From NCBI GenBank assembly GCA_963742315.1, contig CAVULE010000011.1, positions 24,555-88,554 on the forward strand: 64,000 nt of DNA. The letters are read 5' to 3'. Made by a program: the position numbers and the translations under genes. This stretch comes from AV69 sp963742315 (GTDB lineage Bacteria > Verrucomicrobiota > Verrucomicrobiia > Chthoniobacterales > UBA10450). Below are positions 17,352-25,548 of the stretch, piece after piece; the stretch's first letter is position 1, and each line of letters starts with the position of its first letter. Below the pieces are notes generated by a model. It was given only the letters and a program-made list of their open reading frames with translations. It was not told the origin of the DNA and ran no database searches.

Positions 17352-18059
17352 ATGCCAGCACCATCACACTCTGCCGAAGCCGAACAGGAGTCTCTGAAGT
17401 TAGTTGAGGATTTTAACGCTGAGCTCATGTACGCGCTGGACTCGTTAGGACGAAAGAACGCGGGGCTTCTTAATCAATATCGATTCTGGTCATCTAAACA
17501 CTTACAACGCGCTGTTGACGCGTTTGCTTTTCTCCGTCGCTCAGGACGGGTAGACGGCTCAAAGTTTCTTGTCCGACCCACAATTGAAATGGCATTTCGA
17601 CTGGAAGCTGCCTGTCACGATCCCGATGCATTTTACCGCATTGCCCATGAGGAGCACCGCCAAGATAAACGTTTGATGCAAGGCCGGCCACAGCTACTCG
17701 CACAAAACGAAAAGAATTGGGAAAGGTTTAAGAAGGCATTTGCGAAGGAGTTTCCGGCGATTCCCATTCCTAATCTTTGCGACAAATGCGACCGATTAAG
17801 TATTGAGCAGATCGCAATCAAGGGGAAAATGAAACCCTATTACGACAGCCACTATCGAATTTACTCTCGGTACACTCATGGTGCACTGCGCGCGAGTACT
17901 GGCAATATAGATAAAGCAACTGATCCTGCCGACAATCGGACAATGGCTATCTGTGCTTTAGTTGCTTTAAACAATCTAATTTTGTTAGGCGCAAAATCCT
18001 CGAACCGCGACTCTTTGGAGAAGCGATTGCAAGCATTGTGCAAAGCAGTTCGAGAATGA
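17352..18059 (+). CDS. DUF5677-like protein (235 aa)
   Basis: Soluble helical protein of 235 residues resembling the DUF5677 family, known from accessory regions and possibly related to abortive-infection or nucleotide-binding helical proteins. Seen: RFWSSKHLQRAVDAFAFLRRSGR, RPTIEMAFRLEAA, CDKCDRLS and the conserved YRIYSRYTHGALRAST segment near residue 175, where a histidine after Y-R-Y is typical of the family. Same strand as the cassettes and unbroken, but without clear attC ends. The assignment rests on remembered motif order, not a search. Confidence 0.65.
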   Translation: MPAPSHSAEAEQESLKLVEDFNAELMYALDSLGRKNAGLLNQYRFWSSKHLQRAVDAFAFLRRSGRVDGSKFLVRPTIEMAFRLEAACHDPDAFYRIAHEEHRQDKRLMQGRPQLLAQNEKNWERFKKAFAKEFPAIPIPNLCDKCDRLSIEQIAIKGKMKPYYDSHYRIYSRYTHGALRASTGNIDKATDPADNRTMAICALVALNNLILLGAKSSNRDSLEKRLQALCKAVRE

Positions 18060-18060
18060 G

Positions 18061-18270
18061 TTCTTTTACGGGTCCTTTCTGCGCGGCGTCTGGGCGGGGG
18101 GTTGGCCCAACTGTCGCCAAAAACTAGCTGAACTGCGGCCTTATGCTCCACAGCAAGTGCCATTAACCGCTGATCTTGAGCAGTTTGTGAAAGTTCATCT
18201 GAGCATTCAGTTGTGCATGGAGCTTCAGCACGTCATAGAATGCGTTTTAGAGGATTTGGAGACCACCTGA
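18061..18270 (+). pseudogene. Headless ORF, probable 3' part of a lost gene
   Basis: A frame ending TGA at 18268-18270 reads as plausible protein (SFLRGVWAGGWPNCRQK, LAELRPYAPQQVPLTADLE, VHLSIQLCMELQHVIECVLE) for about 65 codons but has no start codon before it meets the end of the DUF5677-like gene. It may be the tail of a truncated accessory gene, or joined to a start by a missing base. No family recognised. Confidence 0.4.
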
Positions 18271-18646
18271 CTTTTAACCAACCACGCTGCGAAGCAAATG
18301 ACGCTCGAGTTACGCATTACGCTACCGAATTGGCGTTACATTGAATTGAACTCGTCGGGTCCCCGCTGAAAGCAGAGCCGATGACTACGAACAACCTGAA
18401 GGCCGAAGATTAAGCAGTCGTCTCTGCTGCCGACGTATCATCTCCGCAGGACGAGCGCGTTCATGCACACCATTCGCGAAGCTCGCCTTCGCGAAGGTCT
18501 TTTCCTTCCCGCGAAGCGTGGCATTTGCGTCTTTGGCGCTCCCTTAGTCAACCATAGTACAGTGTTATCGATATGATCGAATATGAGTCTTAGCCAACTC
18601 AATCGCGAACGCCGACGGTGAACCAAGAAATGAAAGAACAAGAAAC
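18271..18646. other. Spacer at the right end of the hotspot; LysR-type site near its end
   Basis: No gene supported. A hairpin of about 12 bp (CGCGAAGCTCGCCTTCGCG, 18475-18493) is present. The final 100 bases hold the 40-bp operator-like element at 18554-18593, which controls the genes starting at 18647. Confidence 0.45.
18554..18593 (+). promoter_or_regulatory. LysR-type 15-7-15 operator, site A
   Basis: ATAG-N7-TTAT, seven bases, ATCG-N7-GTCT, then TAG. One of six copies in the window (A-F). It ends 53 bp before the start codon at 18647. The T-N11-A half-sites in tandem have the layout bound by LysR-type tetramers. Confidence 0.65.
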
Positions 18647-19243
18647 ATGAATGGTGCATTACTTGGTTTAACTGTCGTCGCAGCTATCGGTGTCGTTCTT
18701 TGGGCGTTACTCTTCATTGGAGGCAAACTCATTCATACCAGTCTGGCGCGCAGGGGAGCTTTAGCTTTGGGGGGGCGGCATATGCCGTCCCGGATTCTTC
18801 GCGACCTGGAACCAATAGAAGATCTGGTCGTGGACTTCGTCGAGCATTCACCAGATTTGGCTGGTGTCCTCGGCGTCTTAACAGCCACAAATCAGCCAAA
18901 GTCGTTCGCTCGGGTCGCGCATGAGATTCGAATTGGTTGCGCCAGACCTACCGATTTCCTGATCGCAGCCAGTTCAGCCGCAACGGCTTTATCCATCCTC
19001 TTTGTGTCTGGGCTGATCCGGCTGACACGAAGTGGTTTTGTTGCCACGAACGTGGGCTGCGAAGTGCACCGACGAATAGAAGGCGCCCCACGTTCAACAG
19101 AGCAATTACTTCAGAATCGCGTTGTCGATCGAAGATTAGGAATCAACGGGCAAGGAGCGGCCGAGCCACGGACCGCAATGCGCGCTGAAGCCGTGAGCCA
19201 AGTTCATGATCGCCAGAGCACCCAGGTCGAGGAAACCAATCAT
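18647..19243 (+). CDS. Membrane-anchored protein, in frame with the downstream Rnk domain
   Basis: Frame of 199 codons with an N-terminal membrane helix (residues 3-27) followed by a soluble part with a helical segment (PIEDLVVDFVEHSPDLAGVLGVL) and a possible winged-helix piece (TALSILFVSGLIRLTRSGFV). No family recognised. No stop separates it from the Rnk-like gene at 19244, so a 337-residue membrane-Rnk fusion is formally encoded; a good ribosome site before 19244 argues for two products, and a lost frame break could also explain it. LysR-type site A lies 53 bp upstream. Confidence 0.5.
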
Positions 19244-19660
19244 ATGAAGAACCGTAACATTATCATTACCGCGGCCGATCACGCCGAGCTGGAGAAGGTA
19301 ATTACTTTCACGGGCAAAGTATCTGAGCGCGCCCGCGCTGAGCTCTACGCACTCGAAGGCGAGCTGAGGCGCGCAGAGATCGTCACAGCCGAGGCGATAA
19401 CATCGGATGTCATCACTATGAACAGCCGGGCCGAGTTGGTCGATCTCGAGACTACCGAGGTCATGCAATTCACTTTAGTTTTGCCACGTGATGCAAAAAT
19501 TGATGAAGGGAAGATTTCAGTTCTGGCGCCACTGGGGACGGCGATGTTGGGTTATCGTGTCGGAGATGAGTTTGAATGGCATGTCCCCTACGGAGTTCGG
19601 CGGTTGAAGGTCACAAACGTTTATTTTCAGCCCGAAGCGGAACTAAAGCAGGCGGCATGA
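19244..19660 (+). CDS. rnk: Rnk/GreA C-terminal domain protein, paralogue 1
   Basis: Regulator of nucleoside diphosphate kinase family: a GreA-like secondary-channel factor that binds RNA polymerase. 138 residues from the ATG at 19244, with GAGGA 11 bases upstream. Seen: short N-terminal coiled coil (residues 10-55), then the FKBP-like domain with SDVITMNSRAELVDLE, ISVLAPLGTAMLGYRVGD, FEWHVPYGVRRLKV and the YFQPEAE end, the classical Rnk signature. About half identical to the second paralogue at 40187, which also has a LysR-type site upstream. The end abuts a transaldolase stub on the other strand. Confidence 0.88.
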   Translation: MKNRNIIITAADHAELEKVITFTGKVSERARAELYALEGELRRAEIVTAEAITSDVITMNSRAELVDLETTEVMQFTLVLPRDAKIDEGKISVLAPLGTAMLGYRVGDEFEWHVPYGVRRLKVTNVYFQPEAELKQAA

Positions 19661-19673
19661 CCATTTTGTCGAG

Positions 19674-19817
19674 CGACGCTGCGTAAACCAGGCTGGGATT
19701 AGTGGTCGCGTCCTGCGGCCTGAAGACTCGGATGCATTCGAAGTCAGCGGTATCGGCCACCACTGTGGTGATCTTCTTGATCTGTTCGAGTTGGTTAAGA
19801 TTTGTGTCCGTGCTCAT
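19674..19817 (-). pseudogene. Transaldolase 5' stub
   Basis: The first 48 codons of a transaldolase (LNQLEQIKKITTVVADTADF, FRPQDATTNPSLVYAAS) start at an ATG at 19817 and lose homology at about 19674, 14 bases from the rnk stop on the opposite strand. A full enzyme needs about 320 residues including the Schiff-base lysine, so this is non-functional. The remaining gene has been removed by a rearrangement or by an assembly join. Confidence 0.75.
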
Positions 19818-19854
19818 AAGAGTTCGTGACTGGCGAGTCAGCTATGTCGGCTCT

Positions 19855-21031
19855 TCATGCCGGAAGCCTCCCTTTCAAGTTCTCCGGGTTAAAAGGCCCG
19901 GGCGCCGCGATCAATTTCCGCGCGGCCTCTACTTGCTCCCACACATTCCAGAGCAATACACCGCGAACGCGGCCGTCCTTTAGATAATAGACGACGCCTT
20001 CTTCGTTAGGCCGCTTCCAGTCGGCGAATGTTTCAAGGCGCGAATCGACTTCGCCGACCGCTTCGTATCCGAGCTCGAACATGTCGGAATAGAAAAAGGG
20101 AAGATGATCGTAAGGCTCGATCATGCCCGCCATGTTCCGGCCCGCCAATCTGCCCATCGAATTCGCATTATCTTCATGCTCGACGCGCATGCGTTTTCCG
20201 AGCGCCGGATTGTAGAACGCAGCCACGTCTCCCGCGGCATAGATGTCGGGATTGCTGGTGCGTAGGAACTCGTCGACAACAACTCCGTTGTCCGTCGTTA
20301 GGCCAATCGACTCAGCAAGCTCGATGTTCGGTTCGATCCCAATGCCCGCCACCACCGCATCGACCACGATCGTCTTCCCGGAAGTCAGTCTTGAGCGCGC
20401 GTTGATCGCCGCGTGCTTCGGAAGCAACGACCTTTTCTCCCGGCACCAGCTCAACTCCTTTTTGCTTGTAAATGCCGGAGACATAACGAGCCAGGTCGCG
20501 CGGGAAGAGACGTTCGCCAACATCGTGGCCGGGAAAAATCAGCGTGACTTTCTTCTCATTCATAGTGAGGGCCGCGGCGATTTCGCTCCCGATGAACCCG
20601 CCGCCAATGACGGCGAAGCGCTCGCGCTTTTCGCTCAGCGCACGCAGGCGCCGGTAATCCGCGAGGGTGCGAAAATAGATAATCTGATCGTCAGCGAACG
20701 GAAGACGACGAGGCGTGCCGCCGGTGGCCAGGAGAAGTTTTTCATAGGTAAAAACGTTTCCGTTGCTGTCGATCACGCGCTTTTCCCTGGGAACGATCTC
20801 TTTGATCACGCGACCCAGATGCAGCTCCGGCGCTTTCCCTTTCGTCTTGCGCCAAATCCCATCCAGCGGCTCGCCCTTCCACAATCCTTTCGATAGAGGC
20901 GGACGATTGTAGGGAGCGTCCGGCTCGGCGCTGACAATCCCGATGCTGCCAGTCGCATCGACTTCACGGATGCCATCGACGGCGGCGGCCGCAGTCATTC
21001 CACCGCCGATGATTAAATATTGATAGTTCAT
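19855..21031 (-). CDS. NAD(P)H:ferredoxin/rhodocoxin reductase-like flavoprotein, one frame break
   Basis: FAD-dependent pyridine nucleotide-disulfide family reductase (about 390 residues) that passes electrons from NAD(P)H to a small redox protein. Seen: FAD-binding GGGMTAAAAVDGIRE at the start, RPPLSKGLWK, LLATGG, NAD-binding VIGGGFIGSEIAAAL near residue 150, the second FAD motif ADVAAFYN preceded by TSNPDIYAAGD, and a C-terminal domain with VWEQVEAARKLI. The N-terminal frame (21031 to about 20405) must shift by one base near 20400 to reach the C-terminal frame, whose stop is at 19855. Starts 7 bases after the doxX-like stop: one operon. Confidence 0.85.
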
Positions 21032-21037
21032 GATTCG

Positions 21038-21448
21038 TTAGGCCCGGGCGAATTGCTGACTCAGCCGCGCCAGAGCCAGCGCACCGAGAAACAAACCGAA
21101 GTCGCGCAAGGCGATGTCAAAATAACCGGGAATGAGCAGCAGATTCGCGATGATCACTACCAGCCACGCCGCGACCACGTAGGCGAAGATGCGCGGTTTC
21201 AACGCAACTCCGATGCCGGCGATGATTTCAATCACGCCGACCACCAGCATCAAATTATGGCCGCCGATCGGTGATAGTTGGGCGACTACTGCTGGCAGAT
21301 ACTGATCCCAGTTGACGAGCAGGTGGAAGAACTTGTCCAGGCCGGCGAGAATCGGCGCTGCGATAAAGGCAACCTGCAGGATGCGGAATGCCTGATAAGC
21401 GGGTGAAGCGGACTGCTGAGCCGCTGTGTTGGATAGGGTCGTATTCAT
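21038..21448 (-). CDS. DoxX-family membrane protein
   Basis: Four-helix membrane protein of 136 residues. Seen: hydrophobic segments at about residues 20-42, 60-82, 87-108 and 112-130, with the LDKFFHLLVNWDQYLP loop and GVIEIIAGIGV typical of DoxX/DUF417-type proteins, which are linked to redox homeostasis and thiol stress. It is the first gene of an operon with the flavoprotein, and its start is 32 bases from the palindrome at 21480-21507, shared with folE on the other strand. Confidence 0.85.
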   Translation of the reverse strand: MNTTLSNTAAQQSASPAYQAFRILQVAFIAAPILAGLDKFFHLLVNWDQYLPAVVAQLSPIGGHNLMLVVGVIEIIAGIGVALKPRIFAYVVAAWLVVIIANLLLIPGYFDIALRDFGLFLGALALARLSQQFARA

Positions 21449-21479
21449 GGTTGTGACTGGCAGGTTGGACCATTGCAGA

Positions 21480-21507
21480 TAATAGTCAAGAAATATATTG
21501 ACTTATT
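21480..21507. promoter_or_regulatory. AGTCAA-N8-TTGACT operator 1 (doxX / folE)
   Basis: Left half TAATAGTCAA, eight bases, right half TTGACTTATT. Lies in the 83-bp gap between divergent doxX and folE. Same 10-8-10 layout as three other sites, one of them directly before the Cys-rich ArsR-type regulator gene. Confidence 0.62.
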
Positions 21508-21531
21508 CTTTAAGAGGTCTTTTATCCAGAT

Positions 21532-22341
21532 ATGTCCACTACCAATTGCAGTCGTTTTCCGACCATCAGTGCAGCCAATGGCTCTCCGCCCGCCCGTTTG
21601 AACGGATCGTCGGAAACTCCATTCGCCCTGCAAACGTTCCGCTCTTTTGCTTCCCGGCTTCGCCGTCCCTTAACCTCGATCCTCGCACAATTTAGCGCCA
21701 GCCCGTCGATCGCATCTGATCGACTCGGTTATCCGCCACTGCCGACACCGCGGCGGACTGAAGTTCCGTTACCACCGGTGAATCTCGCGCTCGTCGACTC
21801 GGAAGAGCTGATCCGCGAAATTCTGGTTCGGATTGGTGAAGATCCGGATCGGGAAGGTTTGCAACAGACTCCAGCCCGGATCGTTCGTTCCTGGGAAGAA
21901 ATTTACGGAGGTTACGAACAGCGTGCGGAGGAAATCCTCGTCACTCAATTTTGCGCCGGGAAGTACGATGAAATGGTTTTGCTGCGCGACGTCGAATTCT
22001 ACTCAACGTGTGAGCATCACATGCTCCCCTTTTATGGGAAAGCACACATCGCTTATCTGCCGAACAACAAGATTGTCGGGCTATCGAAATTGGCACGACT
22101 ACTCGAGATGCATGCGCGACGGCTCCAAGTACAGGAGCGTCTCACCCAAGAGGTGGCGACGGATTTGCAAAGGATTTTGCAACCCAAAGGAGTAGCCGTG
22201 ATGATCGAGGGGAAACATCAGTGCATGTGTTGCCGTGGAGTGCGCAAAAAGGAAGGCACGATGGTTACCTCCTGCTTGTTGGGCGCTTTCAAAGAGAACC
22301 TTGCCACTCGTAGCGAATTTCTGGCGTTGGCGAAAAACTGA
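21532..22341 (+). CDS. folE: GTP cyclohydrolase I
   Basis: Converts GTP to dihydroneopterin triphosphate, the first step of folate/tetrahydropterin synthesis. Seen: the catalytic core begins near residue 85 (EELIREILVRIGEDPDREGL), zinc ligands in STCEHHMLP near residue 163 and QCMCCRGV near 230, and KIVGLSKLARL. The reading frame from 21532 gives 269 residues, about 70 longer than common FolE at the N-terminus; that serine/proline-rich extension may be untranslated, but no other good start is obvious before codon 80. Divergent from doxX with an AGTCAA-N8-TTGACT palindrome 24 bp upstream, so probably induced with it. Confidence 0.88.
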   Translation: MSTTNCSRFPTISAANGSPPARLNGSSETPFALQTFRSFASRLRRPLTSILAQFSASPSIASDRLGYPPLPTPRRTEVPLPPVNLALVDSEELIREILVRIGEDPDREGLQQTPARIVRSWEEIYGGYEQRAEEILVTQFCAGKYDEMVLLRDVEFYSTCEHHMLPFYGKAHIAYLPNNKIVGLSKLARLLEMHARRLQVQERLTQEVATDLQRILQPKGVAVMIEGKHQCMCCRGVRKKEGTMVTSCLLGAFKENLATRSEFLALAKN

Positions 22342-22396
22342 TGCAGTCGGAAATACGCCAAGAACAGCGAAATTTCCGAAATGAAGCGCGATTAAT

Positions 22397-22644
22397 ATGA
22401 AAATAACCCTCTACCGAAAATCCGGCTGTCCCTGGTCGGCCGCCGTTATGGGCTTTCTGAACGAGCTGAACATTCCTTACGAGATTAAGAATGTGACGAC
22501 CAATCCCGTCTACGCCAAGGAAGTCGAGGCGCTTTCGGGCCAGAGTAAGAGCCCAACGCTCGACATCGATGGCGCTATTTCTGCCCGGATGCCAGCGTGG
22601 AAGACGTGGCAAAGGCTTTGGAAGAACGAGGGATCGTTATTTAA
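22397..22644 (+). CDS. Glutaredoxin-like protein, frame break near 22572
   Basis: Small thioredoxin-fold redox protein of about 82 residues. Seen: MKITLYRKSGCPWSAAVMGFL with a single-cysteine CPWS active site, the TNPVYAKEVEAL helix and the SKSPTLDIDGAI strand. After that, the frame reads into the opposite gene; dropping to the next frame at the TTT of GCTATTTCTGCC restores the family's end (PDASVEDVAKALEERGIVI, stop 22642-22644). One T is probably missing from a homopolymer. The stop overlaps that of the convergent glycosylase gene. Confidence 0.8.
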
Positions 22645-23154
22645 TCCGAGACTGGCTCGTTTCAGTTCTTTCAACTCTTCGACGCGGACTGACGCTGGAC
22701 CGCGGATGGGAAAGTGCATGAGATAAACTGGCACGCCGTCGATTTCGGTTTGCCAGCCCCAATCGCATTTCCGCGTCCGGTAAAACGTGTTGAAGGCAAT
22801 CTTGCCGATGAAGCAAACGACGCGCGGTTTGCAGCTCCGAATGATTTTCAACGCACGCCTGATCCCAGCCTCTTCCTCACCTTTCTTCAACATAGTCACA
22901 TCCACGGTGGGACGGTCCACCAGATTGACGAAATTCAGTCCGTATTCCGGCAGGAATTTCTTCTCATAGATCCTCTTGAGCGACTGGTCATTTCTCAGAT
23001 CCTTTTCTGCTTCCTGGAGTAAGCCGGCTCGATTGAGCAAATACCAAAACATCTTGTTGTTTGAAAAGGGAACGCCACGCCGATACGAACCGGGATGTGG
23101 ATTGATCCCGACAAACAAAACTCTCGCATCCTTTGATGTCTTGTAGGCGATCAT
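22641..23154 (-). CDS. Mug-like G/U mismatch DNA glycosylase (uracil-DNA glycosylase superfamily)
   Basis: Base-excision repair enzyme of about 170 residues. Seen: VLFVGINPHPGSYRRGVPF (active-site GINPHPG near residue 17), FWYLLNRAGLL, NLVDRPT, and the C-terminal ligand loop MHFPIRGPASVR. ATG at 23154 overlaps the stop of the DUF488 gene as ATGA, so translation is coupled. The frame remains open to 22510, across the glutaredoxin gene; a one-base shift near 22655 gives a stop at 22641-22643 that fits the family's end and meets the glutaredoxin stop, so a frame break is likely. Confidence 0.8.
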
Positions 23155-23741
23155 TGTGTCCTGGGCGTCCGCTCTTTCTTTCCAGTCGATATTCTTTTCT
23201 TCGGTCGCGACGAATTCTCCGCCGGATACGTAACGGTGCTGCCTCGGACGTGCGCGAAGGGAGTTAGCGTATGAAGTCGGCGCTGTTTCAGACTCATAAT
23301 GTCCTCGGTGCGAATTCCGCGAACGGTTAAGGCGTCGCCGATGAGCGAGCGATGACAGCGCCACGGCACCGCTTCGGCGCACATCAATGCGATCCGGTGC
23401 TCCTTCGCGAGTTGAATCAATTCTTCGATTTGTTTCTCAAATTCCGGCGTCTGCATGTAATCGGCATAGCCTCGAAAAGATGCATTCCGCCAACCGGCGT
23501 TGACCGAATCATGTTTTGCATGCCGCAGGCCGCCGAGACCCGGCATGTGAACGTACCCGATGCCGGCTTTCTTCAGTGAGTCGGGCAGCGAGTCCTCGTT
23601 AAACTGAGGATTGTGCCGGGAGCGCGGAATCGTCCGCACATCGACAACCAACGTTACCGCGTGCGCTTTGAGCAGCGCGATAAATTCGTCGAGCGTGCGA
23701 GTCGAATGTCCAATCGTTAGGACGATCGGCGAACATTTCAC
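23151..23741 (-). CDS. DUF488-family protein
   Basis: Soluble protein of about 196 residues from a GTG at 23741. Seen: LTIGHSTRTLDEFIALL at the start, VVDVRTIPRSRHNPQFN, the GLGGLR turn, RGYADYMQT, and ALMCAEAVPWRCHRSLIGD, which is the DUF488 signature with its conserved cysteines and histidine. Function is unknown; the family is often near DNA-repair or stress genes, as here. It starts 5 bases after the DoxX-like stop and overlaps the glycosylase start, so it belongs to a minus-strand operon. A second, YeaO-type DUF488 gene is at 36615. Confidence 0.85.
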   Translation of the reverse strand: MKCSPIVLTIGHSTRTLDEFIALLKAHAVTLVVDVRTIPRSRHNPQFNEDSLPDSLKKAGIGYVHMPGLGGLRHAKHDSVNAGWRNASFRGYADYMQTPEFEKQIEELIQLAKEHRIALMCAEAVPWRCHRSLIGDALTVRGIRTEDIMSLKQRRLHTLTPFAHVRGSTVTYPAENSSRPKKRISTGKKERTPRTQ

Positions 23742-23746
23742 CGCGG

Positions 23747-24241
23747 TCACGATCGCTGTGGAAGCGCTGCCGTTGCAGCCAGGTAAAAGGCCGCGGTCGC
23801 CCCGACATAGACGGAGTAACCCAACGGCGCTTTGATTCCTAAGGCGAAGGTCATGGTAAGAGCGAATAACAGGAGAAGGGCGCCACTGGCGAGTGCGGTG
23901 TAGCGCGGCCACGCGTCAATCAATAGGAGGAGGGCGAGTGCCGTTTCGGCCAGTGTGGCAATCGCACCCACGATCGGTATGAGTGAAGCGGGCAGAAACC
24001 AATTGAGCCTGCCGGTGTAGGTCAAAAAATGTGACCAATCGCCCCAGGCTACGCCCGGTGTACCCGGCATTCCCCAAAGACCGAAACGATCCGCGACGGC
24101 TGACAAAAAACCGGCCGCTAGAGCCACGCGAAGAGCAGTAGCTGCAAAGCGCGTGAGCCGGGCTGACTGGAGAAATCTGTTCACTTGAAGCAAGACCGAT
24201 CGATTAACGGATCTCGAAGCGGCATGATGGAGTGCTCCCAT
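23747..24241 (-). CDS. DoxX-like membrane protein
   Basis: Membrane protein with four hydrophobic segments (about residues 30-50, 85-105, 110-130 and 135-157) and the VADRFGLWGMPGTPGVAWGDW loop of DoxX-like proteins. The frame to 24241 gives 164 residues but overlaps the upstream regulator by 38 bases; a GTG at 24184 (VNRFLQSARL) is an alternative start that removes most of the overlap. Transcribed with the regulator, DUF488 and glycosylase genes. Confidence 0.78.
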   Translation of the reverse strand: MGALHHAASRSVNRSVLLQVNRFLQSARLTRFAATALRVALAAGFLSAVADRFGLWGMPGTPGVAWGDWSHFLTYTGRLNWFLPASLIPIVGAIATLAETALALLLLIDAWPRYTALASGALLLLFALTMTFALGIKAPLGYSVYVGATAAFYLAATAALPQRS

Positions 24242-24833
24242 GAATGCAGCACTCTTTTACGGGGGCGCCGATGATCTCGCTGAGCAACGTCTCTGCAATG
24301 AGACAGGCTTCGGGGTGACGACTCGTTGCAGCCGCCAGCGGGCATCCGTGGCCACGAATGAAATGTTTGCCCTCGCTCTTTTCAAAGGTCGCTGATCCTC
24401 CGAGGTCTTTGAGGATACGCAAAGCCGCTTCAATTCTCTTGTTCCGTGATTTGCCTTTCACCTCGAGGAGATGATTATCAGCCACTCTTTTTCCCACTTC
24501 TCGCATAGCGGCGCGAAGCTCCTTCGGGCTTAACTGTTTTGAAATGACAATGAGAATGAGATCGAGCAGGACACCGTACGACTTCGGGAAAATCTGCTCA
24601 GCTTCCGGCGTGAGCGCATATGTCGCGTGCGGTTTTCTGAAACCGGGCTGCGTTCCGGATTGATGGGCAAGCCCGTCGCGTTCCAAGCTCAAAAGATGGG
24701 CCCGCACCGCGTTGTCGGTTAAATCCAAAGCAGCCGCCAACTCATTCACGGTTTGTTCCTTCGTCCGCAGCAAATCGAGAATTTTTCCGCGCGTGCTTTC
24801 CATCAGGCGCGCCCGCCACCCAGTTGTTTTCAT
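24204..24833 (-). CDS. ArsR-type regulator with C-terminal cysteine cluster (COG2345/SufR-like)
   Basis: Transcription factor of 209 residues. Seen: N-terminal winged helix (TVNELAAALDLTDNAVRAHLLSLERDGL, about 28-55) and a C-terminal cluster with Cys at about 164, 177, 195, 196 and 204 (GHGCPLAAAT, HPEACLI, KECCIHG, SCRFEI). C-X12-C plus later cysteines is the plan of the SufR-like group, which binds an Fe-S cluster and senses iron, oxygen or NO; the ligand here is inferred. The palindrome at 24858-24885 lies 24 bases before the start codon and recurs before doxX/folE, the L,D-transpeptidase and DUF4142 genes. That suggests autoregulation and a local regulon. Confidence 0.85.
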   Translation of the reverse strand: MKTTGWRARLMESTRGKILDLLRTKEQTVNELAAALDLTDNAVRAHLLSLERDGLAHQSGTQPGFRKPHATYALTPEAEQIFPKSYGVLLDLILIVISKQLSPKELRAAMREVGKRVADNHLLEVKGKSRNKRIEAALRILKDLGGSATFEKSEGKHFIRGHGCPLAAATSRHPEACLIAETLLSEIIGAPVKECCIHGSTPSCRFEIR

Positions 24834-24857
24834 AGGCTAATCATCGGACAAATCGGG

Positions 24858-24885
24858 AATAACTCAAACATATATTTGACTTATT
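24858..24885. promoter_or_regulatory. AGTCAA-N8-TTGACT operator 2 (regulator gene / 27-aa ORF)
   Basis: Left half AATAACTCAA, eight bases, right half TTGACTTATT: nine of ten positions pair, the best of the four copies. Lies between the ArsR-type regulator (start 24833, minus) and a 27-codon membrane ORF (24940, plus). Confidence 0.68.
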
Positions 24886-24939
24886 GTGCTTTCGAGACGA
24901 AGGCTTCTCAGCCAGTCATCAACCGTCAATCTACAAGCA

Positions 24940-25023
24940 ATGCCCTATCTCGTCGCCATCGCAACGGCCAGTCTCCTCGCAATCGGCGCTTTCGTCGTTC
25001 ATCGAATCCTCCCAAAACAATGA
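24940..25023 (+). CDS. 27-residue transmembrane microprotein
   Basis: Short ORF MPYLVAIATASLLAIGAFVV then HRILPKQ: one membrane helix with a basic tail. It lies 54 bp downstream of operator 2 and directly before LysR-type site F. A similar 27-residue ORF lies at 47368. No clear ribosome site; supported mainly by the strong helix-plus-basic-tail pattern and the promoter position. Confidence 0.42.
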   Translation: MPYLVAIATASLLAIGAFVVHRILPKQ

Positions 25024-25038
25024 ACCGGTATGCTACAC

Positions 25039-25078
25039 ATAATCAAAAGCTATCAATGTGATTCAATCTAAGTAATGG
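25039..25078 (+). promoter_or_regulatory. LysR-type 15-7-15 operator, site F (weakest)
   Basis: ATAA-N7-CTAT, seven bases, ATTC-N7-GTAA. First half-site perfect to the consensus, second degenerate. Ends 49 bp before the ASRT pseudogene start at 25128. Confidence 0.5.
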
Positions 25079-25127
25079 CCAATGATATCTGCGCGACCGC
25101 AATGTTGGAATAGGAAGGCATAAATTT

Positions 25128-25526
25128 ATGAATATTGGACACAAACATTGGACCATCGCTAAAGGATGGATTTCGCCGCTCGGTGAATGAAACAGTTGCC
25201 TTCCTAAATACTTCTCTCCAGGAGGCGCATGTTCAGATTTTCATTTACTACAGCAACCGTGATCCGGTGGGCCCCTATCATCTCGATCGTACCTGCCGGA
25301 GCGAATGAGCCGGGTTCGGTTCGATCGCCTAACGGACCCGGAACCAATTCCGCGTGCGACTGAATACGCCAGCACAATCGAGTCCGACGTTCCGATTGTG
25401 GTGCAGTACCCAGGACGCGTTTCCGAAGAAATGGCTGAAGCGGTTACGAGGCTACAAGAAATGAATGAGTCTCTAATCCAGCTCACGGACGATGAACCCG
25501 ATGATGCATTAGCAAGCGAAGCGTAG
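25128..25526 (+). pseudogene. Degenerate second copy of the rhodopsin-transducer (ASRT) gene
   Basis: Three frames are needed to read it: MNIGHKHWTIAKGWISPLG from 25128 then a stop; NETVAFLNTSLQEAHVQ and IFIYYSNRDPVGPYHL from 25187; and RVRFDRLTDPEPIPRATEYA with STIESDVPIVVQYPGR up to 25526. About a dozen residues between SPLG and NETV are missing compared with the intact copy at 1338, and the C-terminus is extended by an acidic tail (LTDDEPDDALASEA). At least two shifts and a deletion make a true pseudogene likely. It has its own LysR-type site F. Confidence 0.8.
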
Positions 25527-25548
25527 TTTAACGAGAAAGAAAGATATT

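Noticed and set aside
17987..17993. GTTAGGC core-like heptamer
   Set aside because: It is inside the DUF5677-like coding sequence, with no inverse core near it.
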